DNA of 64,000 nucleotides from Symsagittifera roscoffensis (lineage: Eukaryota > Xenacoelomorpha > Acoela > Convolutidae): the NCBI RefSeq assembly GCF_963678635.1, contig NC_087070.1, forward strand, positions 36,521,109-36,585,108, written 5' to 3'. The position numbers were made by a program, and so were the translations under genes. Shown piece by piece: positions 33,540-43,274 of the stretch. Position 1 is the first letter of the stretch; every line of letters begins with the position of its first letter. The notes under the pieces were generated by a model. It did not search any database and had not been told where the DNA came from. It saw only the letters and a program-made list of their open reading frames with translations.

Positions 33540-34070
33540 TAACGTCATTATCAAGTTTTTATTATAGTAAGCTGCAAGTTTGAATGCATTTTATTGGCAG
33601 CCTCGAGGACTACCACAGGTTTGCCCCTCACACTCATTTACATATCAAAAAAAGTTTTAACACCATTCTCATTCCGATCTGTTTCCTGCTGTTTCTTGCG
33701 AGTCCCGCAAAAACAGACTGTTTCAGCGGTGTTTGCATATTCGGATTCTAATTTGTTACCATATGATTCTACCATTTTGGTTTGATATGTCACCTTTTTC
33801 TGCCATCCAGGACAGACTCTGTTGTAATCCTCATTTAGCGACGTCAATTTTGGTGCTTCTTTCTCTAATTTTGGTTCGTATTCTTTCGGTTACAACACGA
33901 CCAGAAATACTGCAGGGGAGGCACCCATTGCCAGCCAAATTTAGTAGCTTTTCAAAGTTTTGCGAGATAGTTCCGGGAGATTGGTTTACTCATACAAAGT
34001 CATCATGGCTTTTTCAATAGCTTCGCTGAAGGGAACATTAGTGTACAAACTCTTTAAATCATAGGAATTT
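33540..34070 (-). pseudogene. Penelope-like element reverse transcriptase fragment (second copy)
   Basis: The minus strand at 33985-34066 encodes NSYDLKSLYTNVPFSEAIEK and AMMTLYE, the highly typical Penelope RT motif A context (YDVKSLFTNVP in most members). Further on, an NFEKLLNLAGNG block is readable near 33930. Near 33570-33610 VLEAANKMHSNLQLT matches the post-YVDD 'LN..HPNL.FT' block also seen at 15331-15560. The frame is interrupted several times, and the piece between motif A and the last block is scrambled. It is a decayed fragment. Confidence 0.75.
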
Positions 34071-35554
34071 TTACTCTCATCAAATCCTAATAGAATTTTC
34101 TTCAATACATTTTGCTTGCAGGTTTAAATGGAAAATTACGGCCACCACTTGTCATCCATACCCCTTCTCATTACCTCCCTTGCACTATCTAGTTTACTTG
34201 ATGCCTCAATACTATCCGCATTTGCCGGCTTAACTCAGATCTCAAGAAGTTTTAAGGAAAACTGTGTACCCTTTGATCCAAAACAAAACGATTTCAGGCA
34301 AGCAAAAACCTACAAAATGTGGTGTGATGTGAAAATTTACTCTCAGTAAATTGCTATTCATTCATTAAAATGTCTTAGATAATCTAGCAAAATTTTCCAG
34401 GTGAGTTTCTTTATAGGACGAATCTAATGAGTGGTGGTGACAGCAATATTGCAGGCAACTCTTCTTTGCAGGCCACGAGCACTTAAAATTATGTGGCACC
34501 CGACAATATCTTACCACTTTCTGATCATTCGGCTCCAGCTGAAGTTCCACAGCCATCGCCGGACCAATCCGCGCCTTTGTACCGCGGCATTTTTTCTGCA
34601 ATGGCTTCTTGATCTGTGTCCATGCCTCCGTGAAAATGCCGGGCAGGTGATCTCGAGGGACGGGATGCACCACTGGTAGTGAATTCAGCTGCCACTTACT
34701 GGACTGTTGCAGTTGGAGGTACTCTCTCAGGACCGCAGGATTCTGTCTTTTGCTTCTAGAGATAAAGTTGCTGTAAAAGTTCATGGCGATTATCTATCTC
34801 TTTCACAGATCCTCAAAGGTATCAGGAGGGCTCGTTATTCTGCTGTAGACAATTGCACCTATTTAATGTCGCTTAGACTGCAGATGCGCCAGTATTTCAT
34901 CAAGTGGGCAGGATGTATAGTTGTTGGTAAGATGGGAAGATATGCTGTTCTTCAGAAGATTATCTGCTTACTGGCTAGAGGTTGCTGTTTTAACAATAGT
35001 AGCAATTTCTTCCCTCTGTTCAAGGTATTGGATTAAAAGAAACCCCGGGGACTGCATAGGTCTTCTGTTCTGTCTCTCTTTGTTCTTCTCGCTCAAGTTC
35101 TCTAAGGCTGTGAAAAAGGGAGCTGGCAGCCACAATCATCGCAGTGTTAGCTCAAACACGGTTGATAATTTGACCAGTAAGCGGTAATATATGGTAAACT
35201 ATGTTACATCAGCCTAAAAACAATTTAAAAAATCTGTACAGTGGTGAGGAGTTCTCATAATTGGCGAAGTGCTCATCAGAAACACTTTTTCGAAAAGTTT
35301 GATATTTTGTTGTTGTTTGAAAACAAATTTCAGTTTTATCACAACAATTAGGCTAGTGTTTTAATTTTTGTATTAATTGCAAAGTTTTGATATGTAAATC
35401 TTACAATTTTTGAATGAATGAGTTGATGACACTTTTCATAATCTCTGATCATTTTGTACATTTAGCTTAGGTTTTTTAAATTTGAAGATATACCAAAATA
35501 TAATAAAACGTTTGAGGAATGTACAAATTTTAACGCGAAATTATAGTAGGTGAC
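34071..35554. other. Unassigned stretch with open frames on both strands
   Basis: Open frames of 110-140 codons exist on both strands (34365-34784 minus, basic and His/Cys-rich at its end; 34707-35036 plus, with QILKGIRRARYSAVDNC). Base composition is less AT-rich than the flanks, as in old coding DNA. The plus-strand frames may be upstream parts of the transposon-derived ORF that follows at 35555, but no domain is recognised. Confidence 0.3.
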
Positions 35555-36207
35555 ATGGCAATTTTCCTCAATTTTCTTTTGCAGTCACGTCTCACTCCCG
35601 AAGACCTCAGACAGAAACAAGGTGACACATGCAGGAAAATACAGACCAAACACAAGTTCACAGCCCTGAGTGAAAACTCGTCCCAAGCAGTTAAGCGGTG
35701 TCTCACTACCGCTACAGAGCGTGGTAGCTCCAGTTGGTTAACTGTCGTACCATTGGAAGATGAGGGGAAGCCGATCAGCAAGCAAGAATTCCGAGACGCG
35801 CTTGCAATAGGTGTCTGTGGCAATATTTTTGACATCAACCATGCCATGGCATGCAAAAGCGGAGGATTTGTTTCTCATAGACATGATAGAATTCGTGATT
35901 TATTAGCCAAGAGACTTCAGAAAGTTTGCCAGGACGTGAGCATTGAACCTCACCTCCAGCCACTGACTGGTGAACTTTTCAGTATGCTTCCGTTAATACT
36001 TCCGACTTTGCCAGACTCGACATCAAAGCACGGCATTTTTGGACAAGATGCGCTCAAACTTTTTTCGATTTCAGGGTCTTTCACACTAATTGCAAAACCA
36101 ACGCCAACACACGATAGAACCAGATTTACACTCAACATGAGGCCCAAAAGCGAAGAGAATATAACGAACGAATCATACATGTGGAAAGATCAACATTCAC
36201 TCCTCTT
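35555..36207 (+). pseudogene. Transposon-derived ORF, HxxSC/PD-(D/E)XK-like region (5' piece)
   Basis: The frame reads, in order, ERGSSSWLTVVPLEDEGKPI, DINHAMACKSGGFVSHRHDR, IRDLLAKRLQKVCQDVSIEP and HLQPLTGEL. This series (SSSWLT.LPL..., .F...HA.SC..GGF...RH..IRDL, .EP.LQPLTGE) is one I remember from a large family of invertebrate retroelement proteins with a C-terminal nuclease-like domain. The later RLDI/AFFDVRVF part is decayed here (HGIFGQDALKLFSISGSF). A TTTTCTTTTGCAG just before the block could be a splice acceptor. The frame is cut at 36207 by the Gypsy element and resumes at 41469. Confidence 0.6.
36203..36207. repeat. Target-site duplication of Gypsy element B, left (ctctt)
   Basis: ctctt precedes the left LTR and recurs at 41464-41468 directly after the right LTR. 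A 5-bp duplication is usual for Gypsy elements. Confidence 0.95.
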
Positions 36208-36354
36208 TGCAAAAGCATGCAATGTGTCAAAACATCAATCCGTTTCACACAATGTTAATTCTGAAACGACGAAAGACGTGACAATTAGTTAACACAAGTT
36301 ACAAATACAAAACGTAAAAACAGAGTACATAACAAGGGTCTTTCTACTCGGACA
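36208..36354 (-). repeat. 3' LTR of Gypsy element B
   Basis: 147 bp. Read on the minus strand it starts TGTCCGAGTAGAAAGACC and ends GCATGCTTTTGCA. The polypurine tract (a run of G) adjoins at 36355. Confidence 0.95.
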
Positions 36355-38015
36355 TCCCCCCCCCCCCAAGTCGTTGGAGGCGCAATAAACGCCTTGCTGG
36401 CACGGTGCGCCTTTAACGACTGGCGCATACGAGGACCTTGATTTAGGATTCGTGATGAAGGCGCCTGTCGTTCATGCATCGTCACCCCCAAACTTGGGAG
36501 GCGGGCGGCGGATCCTCTTTGGTCTCCTAAAACCGTATCGAGCGCAGGGTTAGCGACTTGAGCTGGTACTGGCGATGCGTCTGGGTGTGATGTGGGTGGA
36601 TCGCTGGCTTTCGGTTCCGGTGATGTGATGTCCGATCTAGCGGGAGGGTTGACGAAGTCAGATGCGGTGCGGCCGGTTCGACCGATTTCGTGTAGTTTGT
36701 CCACTGGAGCTGGAGTGGCGGACTCCTCGATCTCCTGCACACTGTGTTTGCTGATGATATCGTGTTGGTTTCCTTGGGGCGCCATATAATCATCGGGTAA
36801 TGTAGGTCTTTCCAGAGAGGGCGAAGAATCAGTGTCGAGTGGCTCCCGATGTGGAGGTATGGAACGGACTTCTCCTTCTGCGCGGACGGCAAAACGCTGG
36901 AATTTCTTCAGGAAGCGGCGGTTGCGTAGAGTGAGACGGCGGGAACCGTCCACCCGGACAGTGTATTAGTCATTGTCACTAATCTGAATAACAATGCCAG
37001 TCTTCTCCCACTTATTGGGGTGATTGTCACTTTGGTTCTGAATCCTATCTCAGTCTCCTATAAACAGAGGAGCAAGCTTGCGTGTATTCCTGTCTAGTCT
37101 ATCAACCTGCTTTGCCAGCCTAGCACGAAGAACATTTTCCTTCGCTCGCCATGTGTCGTTCCAATGATGATCGACCGGGCTGGTTTCATCAAAAACGGAC
37201 ACTCTGTTTGCAAAAGGAGGTGGTGCAGGAAGAGAGTCACGAAGAGAGCGACCGAGAAGCACCTGGGCAGGGGACAGGCCGCTGTCACGTTCTGGTGTGT
37301 TTCGGAGCTGAAGCATGCCACGCATAACGGCATCTGTATTTATGTTTCCGTTTTCGTCCACATTGTCCACAAGAAGACGTTTCATGGCCTTTAACGCAAC
37401 CTCTGCACGGCCGTTGGACTGGGGATGGTAAGCTGAAGATAGTCGATGGGTGATACCCCACCGCGACATGAAATCCTTTATGATTTGCGATGTGTATTCC
37501 GGTCCGCCGTCACTGGACAAGTGCTCTGGTACACCAAATTGGGCGAACAATTGCCGCAACGCTTTTATCAGACCAGCGGCTCCGGCCTCTGCGGTGGCTG
37601 CGCTTGCCTGTCTCAAGTCGGGCCAATTGGTAAACCTGTCAACAGTCAGGAGATAATTTTTTCCCCGCTCATTGAAATAATCTGTTGCAACTGCCTGGAA
37701 GGGTAGCACCGCAACAAATGGCTCAGCGGCTGGTAGTTGCGGTTGGCTGGGTGACATGGAGTCACATGTGCGACACTGTTTACGAGCCTCCTGGATGTCC
37801 GTGGTGATTCCAGGCCAAAATATCGACGCGGTAGCTCGGCTCATCATCTGAGTGACCACTTGGTGAGCGCTATGAAGATGCTGGCAAACTTCACTTCTGA
37901 GGCTTGGCGGAATGACAGTGCGGTTTCCGTATGCGATGACTCCATCTATTGCCGACAGACTGTCTCGAAAACGCCAAAAACCGAGGAGCTGAGGAGACAT
38001 TCGCTGGGACGCCAT
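36355..38015 (-). pseudogene. Integrase and C-terminal module of Gypsy element B
   Basis: The 37050-38015 frame holds the H2C2 zinc finger (HLHSAHQVVTQMMSRATASI and CRTCDSM), the catalytic core (ATDYFNERGKNYLLTVDRFT; GVPEHLSSDGGPEYTSQ; SAYHPQSNGRAEVALKAMKR) and the NTPERDSGLSPAQVLLGRSL block. The 36285-36953 frame begins VDGSRRLTLRNRRFLKKFQR, the end module common in this Gypsy branch, and continues as a Pro/Ser-rich, probably disordered tail running to the LTR. Confidence 0.9.
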
Positions 38016-38824
38016 TTTCGGCCATGTTCATAAGTTATGTGAAAATCCCGAGAGGTTTCATCTCGCACGCGCACCCACGTGACAGCGTGTAACTGGGCCA
38101 AGCCGGACCTGGCGGCGGCTATAATCTCTTCTTCGGCGTGATCGATGTCATCGACAACCCTCATGGCGTTTAACGCGGCAATAAAGTGAGATTCGTTTTC
38201 ATCGTCCTCGGCTCTGTCATCTGGGCGTCGCGAAGTGGCGTCTGGCGCAGGGATCTTGCAGCCGGGCACATATGCTATCTTGAATCTCCACGGCATCGTC
38301 TTCTCCTTAAATGAGAGAAGTCGGTTGTTATCAATCTCATCTAGTGCGCGGTTGCCCAGAAGCTTGACAAGCGGCCGGTGGTCCGTCTGAATGTGGAGGT
38401 CATTGCATCCCCAAGTGAAAAATCGTGTGTCTTCTAGAGCCCATTTGACAGCAAGGGCCTCGCCTTCCACTGGCTAGTAGTTTTGTTCCGCTTTCTTGAG
38501 GAAGCGGGATCCAGTCAGGGTTATCCTCCAGCCATTGCTGCAGCATCCCGTCGTAGTCGAGGGACATGCACAGTACTTTTGGTAGAGGAGATATCCGATT
38601 CCCGCCATAGACCAGTCCGGACTGAGCAGGGTGATGCAATTTGGGTCAAATATTTTCACTCCGGTTTCGATGGCCTTAATGATTTCATCCTTGGACTGCT
38701 GGAATGCGTTCTCCAGTGCGTCGTCCCACCTGAATCTGGTCTTTGGAGATAATAATGGCTTAAATGGGGTCATGAGTGCTGTAACTGCGCGTAGTGTGAC
38801 ACTTGGTTGACGCGTCCAAACCAA
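37946..38824 (-). pseudogene. RT connection and RNase H of Gypsy element B
   Basis: The frame 38474-38824 carries VTALMTPFKPLLSPKTRFRW and the start of RNase H (ITLLSPDWSMAGIGYLLYQK). 37946-38470 carries EGEALAVKWALEDTRFFTWG, LHIQTDHRPLVKLLGNRALD and YVPGCKIPAPDATSRRPDD, the classic Gypsy RNase H blocks. Confidence 0.9.
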
Positions 38825-41280
38825 GCACGTATGTCAGAAATGTTTGTAGGTCGCGGAAAATTCTTTATGGCGTCCAGATACTTTGGCAGTGGTTTCACAT
38901 CGTCATCTGTAATAGGGAAGCCGGCAAATTCAACGAAACGCTCGCAAAACTGGAACTTCTTTGGATTTATGATGATTCCGCTGTTACCAATTAGCGTCAG
39001 ATAGTCAATAACTCTCCACCAATGTACTTCCAGCAACTCGTCCCATAATAGTGCGTCGTCCACGCATTTAGTCTTCCTGGGGATGGAGGCTATAATATTG
39101 TCATACCGTTGGTTATAGCCATCCCCCGAGGCCAGGTAACCTTGAGGTGCCACTTTGTATCGGTATCTGCCGTATTCCGTGATAAAGGAAGTAAGATGCC
39201 GATCCTCCTCAGCGAGTGGAACTGAGTGGTAGCCATTCCAGGCATCAGTCACAGGTCTCCGTGTGCCCGCCGGTACGATGCGTGCTTGTTTGTATGGAGG
39301 AACAATGTGCTGTGTCTGCCTGACGCAGTGGGTGTTTAGTGGGCGCATGTACATAGTGCGACGTGGCGTGCCGTCCTGTTTCGGCACGACGTGCATTCGT
39401 GCTTGCAATTTTGTAGGCACTCCCGGAGAAACCTTCTCGATTACGCCCAGAGCCTCGTCCTGGTCGAGCTGGGCTTTAACCTGCTCACGCCATTGCACGG
39501 GCACGGTAGCTGCCGTATACACAGCGACGGGGGTAGCGTTTGGATCCACGTGGATTTCAATTGGATCACCAGACATGAGTGGCAGTGGCTGGTGAGGGCA
39601 TTTATTGAATGCAGACGCCGCGAATGTTTTGAGAAGCCATTCTTTCATCTTCGGGATATTTTCCGGGACCGGAGCAAACGGGAGTTTCCCAGGGCGGCCC
39701 TGTGGGTGGCGGTGAACTGGGCAGCCACAAGAGGCAATACCAGATGTGGGTTGCGCTTCTATTCCAGTGGAAGCAGTGGAGCAGATAACGGGAAAACTGT
39801 CGTTGATGATACCCAGTTCCTTCATGGCTTGGCGATTTAGGTAGAACAGGTCAGTAGACTCTGTCACATATACCATGGCCGCTGTTGTAGCCTTCCGGCC
39901 TGTGGACGGGTTCGTGCCAGATAAACGCAGGAATAGGGCACCCAGAAAATTGATGTTTTCCCCATTGATGGCGTGCATTCGCTGCTTGACCTGGACAAGG
40001 TCGGATGTAATTAAGCCGAGACGATCAAACACCTTTTTACCCATAAGACATGACTGGGCGCCTGTATCGGCCACAATCGACAGAGTTGTAGTTGACATGT
40101 TGGGGTGCTTAAGGCGTAAGTGGCTGTAATCTGACGCGTCAATTGAGACACGCAATTTGACAATTGGATGTGGCATCGATGCTGCCTGTTTCCAACCGGA
40201 TGTGCCATCGAATATGTAGTTTGGGACAACTATCGTCTGTTGTGACCTCGTATGATTAACACCAGCGGCTGTTAAAGGATGCGCCCATGTCGGACTTGTG
40301 TCTTCACTGACCGCGACTCCAAACATGTGGGAGAAAGCGCCCGCCTCTATGTCTGAGGACCCATTTTGGCCTTTCCTATTGCGGAATTCTGATCGCTTTT
40401 TCTTCCAGCAAATCTTGCAAAACTTGTCAGTGACAATAACGTCGGTCTCGGCCACTGTTCTCACCCGGTTCATGAAAAACTCGCCTTTACATGTCTGGCA
40501 TTTACCCTTATGGGATAGACGTGTGTCGTTAGGAGAAATTTTCATGGGTGTTCGTGGGTTTGACACAGCGGACAACTCACCACTGGGAGGTGCAATCGAA
40601 TCAGAAATGGACCGGGCAGCCATATCCTTCGTCTCGATGATGGCTATAGTCTGATTGAGCGTCTTACCGTCTAAACCATCGATGCCCATCACGTCCTTCT
40701 TGATGTCCTCGTCAGACATTCCGGTGAGAATAACGAGCTTGACCATTTTCTGACTAAAATCGATGGTTGTGTCACATCCAGTTTTGGTGCACTGCTCGGT
40801 GAGCCTACAATTACGGGCTTTACCAAGGGCGCGAGCAGCAAACTGTCTGATTGGCTCCGTGTGGTCCTGTTTCATCGACAAGAGCTCAGTCTGTAATATA
40901 CTGGAAGCAACGTTGATCACGGCGTGTCTTGTAATGGCGTTCAAAATTTCAGCTTCGGTTTTAGCCGTGATTTGCGGGTCCTCTTTTTGCATACTTGCCT
41001 TGAGTTCGGCTTCGCAACAGTTCACAAGATATATACTCACGCGACCTTCCGGAATGCTGCTTGCCTGTTTGAATACGTCCCACTCGCTCGTGAAACAGTC
41101 CCAAGAGTCCTCGTGAATCTTGGGTGATACGCGTGGTTGAGGTATGGGTGGAGCTTTTGCAGTAGCAGGGACTGGGTGTGCCGTGGACAAGTGATGCTCA
41201 AGCATGACAGCTCTGGCGGCGTCGGACACCGCGGGGGTAGTGTGGGTGCATCCGTCAATGTAGCACCCTACTTCGGTCAT
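38770..41280 (-). pseudogene. Gag-protease-RT polyprotein of Gypsy element B (836 codons)
   Basis: A single long frame starting at ATG 41280. Residues about 6-35 form a C2H2-like finger (CYIDGCTHTT ... EHHLSTAH) at the very N-terminus. A gag capsid region follows (DSWDCFTSEWDVFKQASSIP), then a CxxC...CxxC ribbon (CQTCKGEFF, FCKICWKKK) in place of the usual CCHC knuckle, a protease (IVADTGAQSCLMGKKVFDRL), and reverse transcriptase (MHVVPKQDGTPRRTMYMRPL; APQGYLASGDGYNQRYDNII; KCVDDALLWDELLEVHWWRV). Gag and pol are in one frame without a shift, and an N-terminal zinc finger is uncommon among Gypsy elements. Confidence 0.9.
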
Positions 41281-41316
41281 ATTTGTTGCCTTTGTTTTTC
41301 TTGAAGAGAATTAACA

Positions 41317-41463
41317 TGCAAAAGCATGCAATGTGTCAAAACATCAATCCGTTTCACACAATGTTAATTCTGAAACGACGAAAGACGTGACAATTAGTTA
41401 ACACAAGTTACAAATACAATACGTAAAAACAGAGTACATAACAAGGGTCCTTCTACTCGGACA
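41317..41463 (-). repeat. 5' LTR of Gypsy element B
   Basis: 147 bp, the direct repeat of 36208-36354. The gag start codon is only ~37 bp inside it, so the leader is very short. The target duplication ctctt follows at 41464-41468. Confidence 0.95.
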
Positions 41464-41468
41464 CTCTT

Positions 41469-41711
41469 GTTTTCAGTTCCACAGCTGGATGCGGAAACGA
41501 GGCTCAGAAATTTATCAAGCGCTTCGTAACATTCGCCCGGAAGATACATATCGACGGAAAATAAAACTAAGTTCTAAGACGACTGGCCAACGTCTAAACA
41601 GAGCTTTACATGCTTTTAACCGTCTCTACCAAGCCAGTACTTTCGGTGGTCTTTCTAACATCGGGTCGACGAAACGTTACTGCCTTCGGCTTCGGTCAAA
41701 ACACTCAAATT
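41469..41711 (+). pseudogene. Transposon-derived ORF, C-terminal piece after the Gypsy insertion
   Basis: Directly after the target duplication the plus strand encodes VFSSTAGCGNEAQKFIKRFV then TFARKIHIDGK, matching the end of the family recognised at 35555-36207 (typically '..FS.TGG.G.EA..F.KRL..L...K'). A shift into another open frame (41489-41713) is apparent, so this copy was already broken. The C-terminus is close to 41711. Confidence 0.55.
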
Positions 41712-43274
41712 AACTAGATTGCATGCAGAAATAGTGAGCTCATGGCTGGGTATCAGTATCCCCAGACCACGACATCACTCCTAAAATCAGGGCTACTACT
41801 ATTTATTGAATTATTATTGTTTTTGTTCAGTAGATAAAAATCATCATCTCCATCGAAGATGGATCAACCCTTTCCCCCAACTCCTAGCTTCTCATCTTAG
41901 TAGAATGAATTCAGATGTTAACTAAATTCAACTCAGGACATAATAGGGAAGCTAAGAGTTTATATAAGTTAACAAAAGTTCCAGTCCCGAGACCCCTCCG
42001 GATTCATGAATCCGGGGAAATAAGGCTCTTATCTTCCTTCCAGAAGGCTGTCTTCCACCCTTCACCGTTGTTCGTAACGGCCTTGCAACTATTGTAGCGA
42101 CACAATAGTTGCAACTCGGAACGGTCTCTGCTATTCCTGCAATCTGTCGTTGTTTTTCAATCACAATTCTCGTTGTTATCGCTATCGCAACTAATGTTGT
42201 TGTGTTTTTCTCTGGTTTTCTATCAAAAATGGCCGTTTCTGACGTTTCTCAGAAATATGACGTCATACTTCGAATTTTCAAAATTTCAAAATACCAGAAT
42301 ATCTTGACCTTCACCGCTTGACTAATCGTCCCAATAACGTTGTTAATTGCTTAAAACCGTCAATTCGGAAGGTTCGCTGCTAAAATTCCGAATCTGCTGA
42401 ATTTGCATTTTGGTCCATTCTGGTCGAATGTCACATACTCCCCGGACAGTCCTGTCAATGTCCCCATTGAATCTCGCAATGATCGTAAATAAGGTACAGT
42501 GTCATCGAACAGAATTTACAAAATGCACGAAATCACTTTTATCCGCGTCATATCAACTCACTGCAGAATATAAATGGCATCATACTACATCACTATAGCC
42601 TTCAAATTCTTTCATTAACCTGCACAATAAGGATATGACCTAAGATAAAAAACATCTTTTCTGACTTTCAATGTCAATGTCCTGACTAAAAACGTTTCTC
42701 CTAGATTTTTTAAAAAGACGTTGGTTTGCAGGACAGTCCTGCCAACCAACAAGCTAAAATTATCCTACTACGCTTCTTCCCTTCGGAAATCTTGCTCATT
42801 ATTGTCCTGAATATTAAAACTAAGAAACTCTGTGGTTAGAAAGAACAATGAAATAATCTCCCTCTTCGAGAGATTACCCAAGCCTTTCATATCACTACAA
42901 AGTGATCAGTTCTCCTAGTTGAATAAAAACAGTCATGAAGGCTGGAATATTTAAATATACTCTTTACTCAAGCCTCTCTAAATAAGTAGTAAGTAAGTGT
43001 CTCTAAAGCCACTTAACTAAAATCAAAATGCAAATTTATAAATGCAACAGTTTCTTCAATGTTCAAAGCTCAACTAAATGTTTCAATTTTCAATTACAAC
43101 TTGGTTGCTTGGTTTCTCACTTGAGTTTTTCACACACATAAAACAATTCTGAGTTTCACTTTCTTTTTCTTCGTCACTCCTTTGTTTTCTTCTTTTTTCG
43201 TCGTTTAGAAGTTCTAAAACTTCTAAATTCTTCTAAATTTCTTTCTTTTTACCTCTTGTTCTTTCGACCGTTTG
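41712..43274. other. Non-coding stretch between the old transposon and the giant element; likely holds its 3' LTR
   Basis: No gene is supported. A perfect 13-bp inverted repeat (TTGCAACTATTGT, 6-nt centre, mirror) lies at 42083-42114. A GACCCCTCCGGATT motif at 41991 matches the motif array beyond 62 kb. The 3' LTR of the giant element should end near 43.2 kb, but I could not match this stretch to the candidate 5' LTR by eye. A TGACGTCA-like TATGACGTCATAC lies near 42256. Confidence 0.4.

Larger units (their letters stand above)
36208..41463 (-). mobile_element. Ty3/Gypsy LTR retrotransposon B, near-complete and young
   Basis: A 5,256-bp element on the minus strand with two 147-bp LTRs, TG...CA ends, a 5-bp target duplication, a G-rich polypurine tract next to the 3' LTR and the order gag, protease, RT, RNase H, integrase. 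The two LTRs differ at only two positions by eye (about 1.4 %), so the insertion is recent. Most of the polyprotein is readable in a few long frames, so the copy has only a small number of breaks. It lies inside the older plus-strand transposon ORF at 35555-41711. Confidence 0.95.

Noticed and set aside
34365-35036. Host gene in the 34.4-35.0 kb open frames
   Set aside because: Open frames on both strands, no recognisable domain or consistent exon signals, and transposon remnants on both sides.
39263-41127. Several plus-strand frames of 65-150 codons
   Set aside because: They lie antisense to the intact gag-pol frame of Gypsy element B and show no domain.
41712-43274. 3' LTR of the giant element matching 62093-63651
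   Set aside because: Apart from one GACCCCTCCGGATT motif and a TGTAGCGA octamer I could not align the two by eye; left as unproven.
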